Below, piece by piece: positions 58,958-64,000 of a DNA stretch of 64,000 nt. The DNA is from Cristatella mucedo (taxonomy: Eukaryota > Bryozoa > Phylactolaemata > Cristatellidae). The notes under the pieces were generated by a model. That model saw only the letters and a program-made list of their open reading frames with translations, ran no database searches and was not told the DNA's origin. The stretch covers positions 2,931,501 to 2,995,500 of the forward strand of contig WPIO01000033.1 in the NCBI GenBank assembly GCA_009760855.2. The letters run 5' to 3'. The first letter of the stretch is position 1. Every line of letters starts with the position of its first letter. The translations under genes were made by a program, and so were the position numbers.

Positions 58958-59995
58958 GAAATTAAATGATGATAAAACCGAACTGCTGCTCATAGGACAC
59001 CCTAAGCGTGTGGCTGAATTAAAAGGCTTTGCTGTTCTAATAGGTGATGCTATTGTGCGACCATCACCATTTTTTCGAAATTTAGGTGTCGTTTTCGGCA
59101 GCTGCCTTAATTTCAAAAGCTTCATTCAGAAGTCTGCCTCTACAGCTAGCCATCACATCCGATCCCTATCCAAGATTAGGAGGTGTCTCCCACAGTGGCT
59201 TGTAAAAATTTAACTAGCTCTTTAGTTCTGTCTCGGCTTGATTATTGTAATTCCCTTTTGGCTGGGCTGCCAAAGAAAGCTATTATTCCTCTACAGCGGA
59301 CTTTAAATATGGCTGCAAGGCTAGTCTTCAAGTCCCATCGGTATGAGCACGTGTCTCCTTTGCTAAAAGAGCTAGGATGGTTGCCAGTTGAGCCACGGAT
59401 ACAGAGCAAAGTTCTCACGCTGACCCACAAGGCCCGCCACGGCTTGGCTCCTTCGTACCTAGCTGAACTGCTGCATCAGTTTCAGCCTCTTCGCACCCTC
59501 AGGTCCTGTGTGGACAATAAATTAGCTGTCCCATTCCTCCGCTTAAAGACCGTTGGCGATAGAAGCTTTAGCTCTGCAGGTCCTAGACTGTGGAACTCGC
59601 TTCCACAATTCTTACGCAACGACAACTACTCTCCTACTGCCGACTATGGCACATCCTTTTCAGCGGTCCTGAGCTGCTACTTCCATGCTACTCACTACCT
59701 CAACTGCTCTCCTGACTCTGGCATACTTCCCACTTTCTCTTTGTTGTGTGAGACGAAGTCTGTTGGGTACCGAATGCGTACCGAAAGCCTCTTAGACTGT
59801 GAGTGCGCTATGCAAAACTCTCCTGCGTAACACCCACATGGTTTTTATGACTTTGTGGCGTTACAGACGGAGTTACATTACCGAATGCGTACCGAGAGCC
59901 GCTTAGGCTGTGAGTGCGCTATACAAGCCTCCAGTGCGGAACACCCACATGGTCTTTGTGGCTTTGGGGAGTTACACATGGAGATACATTAAATT
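58958..59995 (+). mobile_element. LINE D copy, longest in the window
   Basis: Starts LKLNDDKTELLLIGHPKRVA, then FKSFIQKSASTASHHIRSLS. A 215-codon frame (59183-59830) covers SRLDYCNSLLAGLPKKAIIP to CAMQNSPA. Compared with the minus copy at 40.5 kb, one T is missing in the AAATTT run near 59210, which explains the frame change. The tail is followed by a second partial tail (59880-59995), so the 3' end is duplicated. Confidence 0.85.
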
Positions 59996-60499
59996 CCATT
60001 ACATTATTTGCTCACTTGGGACGCAGTACGTATGGCTACAACTGTGAAAGGTGACAGCATCCTACATTGACAATCATTTGATAGCTAAGATAGGCTGTCG
60101 AGAAGCTGAACCATTACGGACTATTGCAGAGCAAAATTTTCAAAGAAGCAACACCTGCTTTGGATGCAATGAAAAGTAATAGTGGTTGGAGAGTTGCTAA
60201 CTGCTCTAGTACGATAGAGGGGGCCCGGCGAAGCTGTTGCGATAATACCGCCTTCGTGTATACAAAAAGCTGTTGCGGCGCGTGCATCCAGGCCATGTCG
60301 AGACAGCGATTTGAGACCACTTTTCTTCTGTTTAAACACAGTAGACAACCGCGACCTGCCTTGGCGTGCCTTGGACACTGGTTTTCAATATTTCACCATT
60401 TTGACATTCTTGCACAGCAAAAACTCTGCTCTCAGTATTTCTGTAGCTCCCTTTCCCGCTGTTCGTTGCTCCAGTGCCTTTTCTACTTTATCAGATGTA

Positions 60500-60967
60500 T
60501 TCCTATAGCCGCATTACTTGTGCCAACTTGTGCAAAGTAGGTAGACGTACGCTGTTGGGAGTACTTGAGATCGCGACGGTACGAAACATAATATCCGGTA
60601 AGGGAGGCTCCGTAAGGGAGCCGAAAATTGATGTGCGAGCTGAAAACCGCTAGTTCACGAAAGAACAATAGCAGTGGGCCGTGGATTAGTACGACCGCCA
60701 CGACCTGAACAATCTGTCGCGCAGTTGAAGACCGTCGAAGTGAGTCTCTGTGACCCGGAAGTGAATTGCACGCCCCTCCACTCCTTAGTGCAGCGGTTCA
60801 ATTATCGCGCTTTCGCCGTCGGTATAGGCGTGTAATTTTGAAAGCTGAAAGCGGAGTCAGGTGATAGCAGTAGGACCGGAGCGTTTTCACGCTGCAGGCT
60901 TCCGCAACGCGATGGCTCTGGTGCTTTCCGCCTCGTCGCTATCTCGTGTGCTCCCTTCTACAGGCTC
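60500..60967 (+). promoter_or_regulatory. Likely promoter / 5' leader of the XPNPEP1-like gene
   Basis: The sequence becomes moderately GC-rich with several CpG from about 60.5 kb up to the start codon. TGCTCCCTTCTACAG just upstream of the ATG is a good 3' splice site, so the coding exon may be preceded by a non-coding first exon within this interval. An out-of-frame ATG at 60912 opens a 36-codon frame (MALVLSASSLSRVLPSTG...) that overlaps the main start and ends near 61019. It would act as an upstream ORF only if the leader is not spliced at the CAG. Confidence 0.35.
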
Positions 60968-61084
60968 ATGGCTGCGAAAAACTCCGGCCCCGTGCTCAAA
61001 AAGCTCCGGGGGCTCATGAAAAGCACCAAGGTGGTTAAAGACGAGCTGCACGCGTACGTCGTGCCATCTGAAGACGCACACCAG
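60968..61084 (+). CDS. XPNPEP1: First coding exon of Xaa-Pro aminopeptidase 1 (partial gene)
   Basis: 39 codons from ATG to CAG|GTCTGG (phase 0). The product MAAKNSGPVLKKLRGLMKS continues to ELHAYVVPSEDAHQ. Cytosolic aminopeptidase P starts with the same layout, a short helix (LR-LR--M) then I-AY-IPS-DAHQ, followed in the next exon by SEYIA. The enzyme removes an N-terminal residue that precedes proline and uses two metal ions in a C-terminal pita-bread domain, which is not present here. I searched by eye to 64000 for the next exon (SEYI..., GF-GSAG) and did not find it, so intron 1 probably runs past the right edge. Confidence 0.85.
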
Positions 61085-61328
61085 GTCTGGGCCAACTCCT
61101 ATTGCACCGCGCCGCCGCGCTATTCTAGTGTTTCCAGTTCTGCTCCTGCTAGTGCTTCATAGAAATCGCAGACGCTTGTCTTCAGAGTAAACACTGAGGC
61201 AGTTAGCTTCAGATTGACGATCATGAGCGCAGAGAAACTACGAGCTGCGCTAGGGTCGGTCTGATACTCTGAGTGATTCTGGTACACCTGTTAACAGCGT
61301 AACCGCAATTATGCACGCGAAAGCGTGC

Positions 61329-61335
61329 ACACACA

Positions 61336-61377
<42 letters not shown>

Positions 61378-61412
61378 CGCACGTGCGCACGCACGCGCGC
61401 GAGAGAGAGCAA

Positions 61413-61462
<50 letters not shown>

Positions 61463-61493
61463 AGTGAGTGAGTGAGTGAGTGAGTGAGTGAGT
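61329..61493. repeat. Compound array: (CA)n, CG-alternating, (GA)n, (TG)n, (GAGT)n
   Basis: CA units at 61329-61374, then GCACGTGCGCACGCACGCGC, GAGAGAG, TG units at 61416-61461 and about eight GAGT units. Nearly all alternating purine-pyrimidine. Begins 245 bp past the XPNPEP1-like exon. Confidence 0.95.
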
Positions 61494-61669
61494 GCGTGTC
61501 CGGTCAGATTGGTCGGGCGAAACTTGTTGTGTAGCCTCGATTCTCAGATAGTGACTTTCTGACCCGCAATTACCTCCCTCTTAAGGCTGCTTGCGGTTTG
61601 CTGGGTACCTTGACTAATGAGACTGCTGTTAAGTCAGCTGACGTTTAGGGTATGAGGTGCTATCTCTTA

Positions 61670-61988
61670 TTGTTGTGGCAGAACGTCCCCTGACTTGACC
61701 ACATTTAAAAAGAACTTAAAAACACCTATTTAGGACAGCTTTTAGTTAGAACCTGTGATTCGTCCTTGATGTGCTTATGCGTGCTGACACTGTGCATGCT
61801 GCCACTAACCACATTTGCATGCTGACCCTGTGCATGTCACCCCTAACCATGTTATTCATGCTGTTTATCTAGCATGATACCACTCACCATTCGATACGTG
61901 CTTCCTTTGCAGCATTTGTAAAGCGCCTAGAAAGAGATTGAGTTCTCTGAGGGCACTTTATCAAGTGCGTTATTATTATTATTACTGT
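61670..61988 (+). mobile_element. LINE A 3' end
   Basis: CCCTGACTTGACCACATTTA, the A-type 3' UTR, the stem-loop tail and (ATT)n. Lies in intron 1 of the XPNPEP1-like gene. Confidence 0.8.
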
Positions 61989-63447
61989 GGCTATGCGGTG
62001 CTCAGTAAATGCAGCAGTGGCATGTACATTCCGTAGATGAGATGTATGTGAACTTTTAGATGTGGATAGACCGTCGGAATTGAAGAATGCTATGCTATAA
62101 GAAACGTTCAAAAGACATTAGGTTGAGCAAAAAAACGAAATTGAGGTATTCTCTGTATTGTGTGTCAATAATTCTGTAGAAAATTTATAAGCTAGATGCA
62201 ATTACATGGTCGTGCTTCTGTGCCTAGGCATGAGTCACAAAGTCACACCCTGCGGCCACCTAGTGTGGGGCCGTTGGGTGAATTCATGCTCCTGACACTA
62301 CCGGCAGCTGCAGGGTGAGAGCCGTGCGATATATGCCGTCGAGCTGTGTGTGCTGTTGCTTGTACCTTCCAGAGGGCTTGAGTTAGCACTTCCATAATAT
62401 TTGGTTGCACGCAGAGAGCATGGTGAGCCTGTGCTCCGGAGTCACTTCTTATCTAGATCAAGTGTCAGGCAGAGTGTGCCGAGCTTAACAGTGCTATCTT
62501 AACTGTTTTTTTAAGTAGCCAGTTCCAGATCAAATTGCAATTTGATGGCAAGACTTAGAACGAAAATGCATGTGCTGCTTGATTGGAATCAACAGCTGCG
62601 ATTCCATGAGAGGCTAAGTGTGCAGAAATTGCATAGTCGGCACGCTGGTCGTGTTGGCCCGACTGTAGCGCTAGCTTGAGCTGCTTTAGGGTTTTTAGCA
62701 TGTACGTCTGCCCTACTTTTCTTTCGACCACTCTTACGTGTGTAGCTCTGCTGCTTCGACGAATATCGGGCAATGCAAGGTCTTGACGTAGGCTTCTAAT
62801 GAAGATTCATTGACTTTTGGCAGACGAAGCCGTAGAGATAAATAGCACATACTCGTGTAGATGTGGCTGTTCGGCCCACTTGGATGATGGTCTACCAGAA
62901 GAACTTGCTTAGGCTTAATTGGTGTCGAATTTTTATGTTCTCTGCATTAAGAGCAAGCCTTTACTTAAACTGGTACTTTGCTTGCCTGAAACGTTGCTAC
63001 AGTACTCATTTTTAATTGCACCAAGTATAGCTGGTATTCCGCACCCCATTCTTAAAACAACCGGTTGTACGTCAGGTGATGTTTAGTGAGTTTGGTCTTT
63101 GATCAGGTAAGTGATCCGGGCTTATTATTTGATGGTCTTATTAGCGGTCAAGCAGTGCCACTATGTTGACTTATCTATGCAATTACCTGTGATAAGATCT
63201 GGTCGTTATAGAACAGTGCATATATATATATATATATATTTTAAGGAAAGTGATTTAGTGATTCTTACCCTTCTCTTTTGAGCCAAGGTTGTACCGAGAA
63301 TGCTACTTTTGTGCCACTAATAATGGCTACTCTCGAAATCTGGTTCAATGCCAGTATAGCATATCGATCACTTGAGTCATCACCCGTTCCAATTGATAAG
63401 TTTGTAGTTATTATGGGTTCAAATGCTAATGGATAATGAATAATAAA
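61989..63447 (+). other. Intron 1 of the XPNPEP1-like gene, right part
   Basis: No SEYIA-type next exon and no repeat other than (TA)n at 63219. Confidence 0.5.
63219..63239. repeat. (TA)n
   Basis: About 10 TA units. Confidence 0.9.
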
Positions 63448-63535
63448 GTAATTAGTTTGTATAGCACTCTTAGCAAACCTAATCTCTATCCATTGGCTTT
63501 ACAACTAGCTACAAGAGAATGTATAACGAAGGTCA
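63448..63535 (-). mobile_element. LINE C-type tail, minus strand
   Basis: GTTTGTATAGCACTCTTAGC ... CTTTACAACTAGCTACAAGA, parallel to the tail at 13.45-13.54 kb. Confidence 0.65.
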
Positions 63536-63728
63536 GTTTTCTATGCTCATGCAACTTGACGTTTGTCAGCACACGAGAGAGAATCTAATGTGGTTTTTGC
63601 ATGTTGTTTTTTCCAGTGAAAGTGTAATGAGAATCTCAGTATGTGGACAAAATGCTTCGACAATTATCTACAGACTCCTTTAGTAGTAGTGGCTAGAACT
63701 GATGGTATACTATGGGTGAGGCAGATAG

Positions 63729-63730
<2 letters not shown>

Positions 63731-63779
<49 letters not shown>
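63731..63779. repeat. (CA)n microsatellite
   Basis: About 24 perfect CA units. Confidence 0.95.
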
Positions 63780-63782
<3 letters not shown>

Positions 63783-64000
63783 CCAATGGCGACTCCAAAA
63801 AGCCATTCACGTGCATTAAAATGCCTACACCTCAAGTGGGCACTTAGGGCAACCAATTAGAATGCTACCTCACCTGACCAATCAGGCGGTACTTCAGGTA
63901 ATATCAATCGTTTTTTTGCCTAATCATTGTTTGCAGCTACAAAAGTACTTCATCTGTTGAAGTCGAAATGTGTTTCTTTGAGAATTGGCTGACTCACTGT

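Noticed and set aside
60121-60540. 138-codon plus-strand frame upstream of XPNPEP1
   Set aside because: Cys/Ser-rich with no recognised domain; an antisense frame of similar length exists, and neither is linked to splice sites.

Overview
The window is nuclear DNA from an animal, probably an invertebrate; I cannot name the species. Evidence for this is spliced genes with GT-AG introns of 0.2-9 kb, a GC-rich island at a promoter, many 5'-truncated LINEs, tRNA-derived SINEs, Tigger-like DNA elements and long (TG)n/(CA)n arrays. No operons, CRISPR arrays or prokaryotic genes were seen. Most open frames in the window are chance or repeat-derived.

The main gene is a rhotekin-like Rho effector on the + strand, from the GC-rich start at about 17.0-17.8 kb to about 53.2-53.8 kb. 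I assembled it by eye from short exons at 17505, 20367, 24705, 33864, 34977, 41744, 42761, 45723, 46087, 50948 and 53035. Together they give a low-complexity N-terminus, an HR1 Rho-binding coiled coil, a rhotekin/anillin C2-like region, a PH domain and the post-PH motif. Intron phases agree at every junction except exon 5 to exon 6, where at least one small exon is missing. A 14-nt microexon at 36564 would fit. The C-terminus has two phase-compatible endings, a read-through stop at 53174 or an extra exon ending at 53805.

A second gene begins at 60968 (+). One exon of 39 codons matches the N-terminus of cytosolic Xaa-Pro aminopeptidase 1 (XPNPEP1). Its remaining exons must lie beyond the right edge.

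The left 17 kb has no gene I can defend. It holds LINE and SINE fragments, an LTR-like direct repeat flanking a gag-like relic at 4.9-5.5 kb, microsatellites, and one weak candidate exon on the minus strand at 7.1 kb. The introns of the rhotekin-like gene and the 54-60 kb spacer are full of LINE 3' ends from at least four subfamilies of CR1/L2 type, SINEs, two or three Tigger-like elements, another paired MITE family and several minisatellites. The most interesting non-genic signal is a short stem-loop at the LINE 3' end that recurs at the 3' end of a tRNA-derived SINE, consistent with a LINE-SINE partnership. No new multi-gene system was found.
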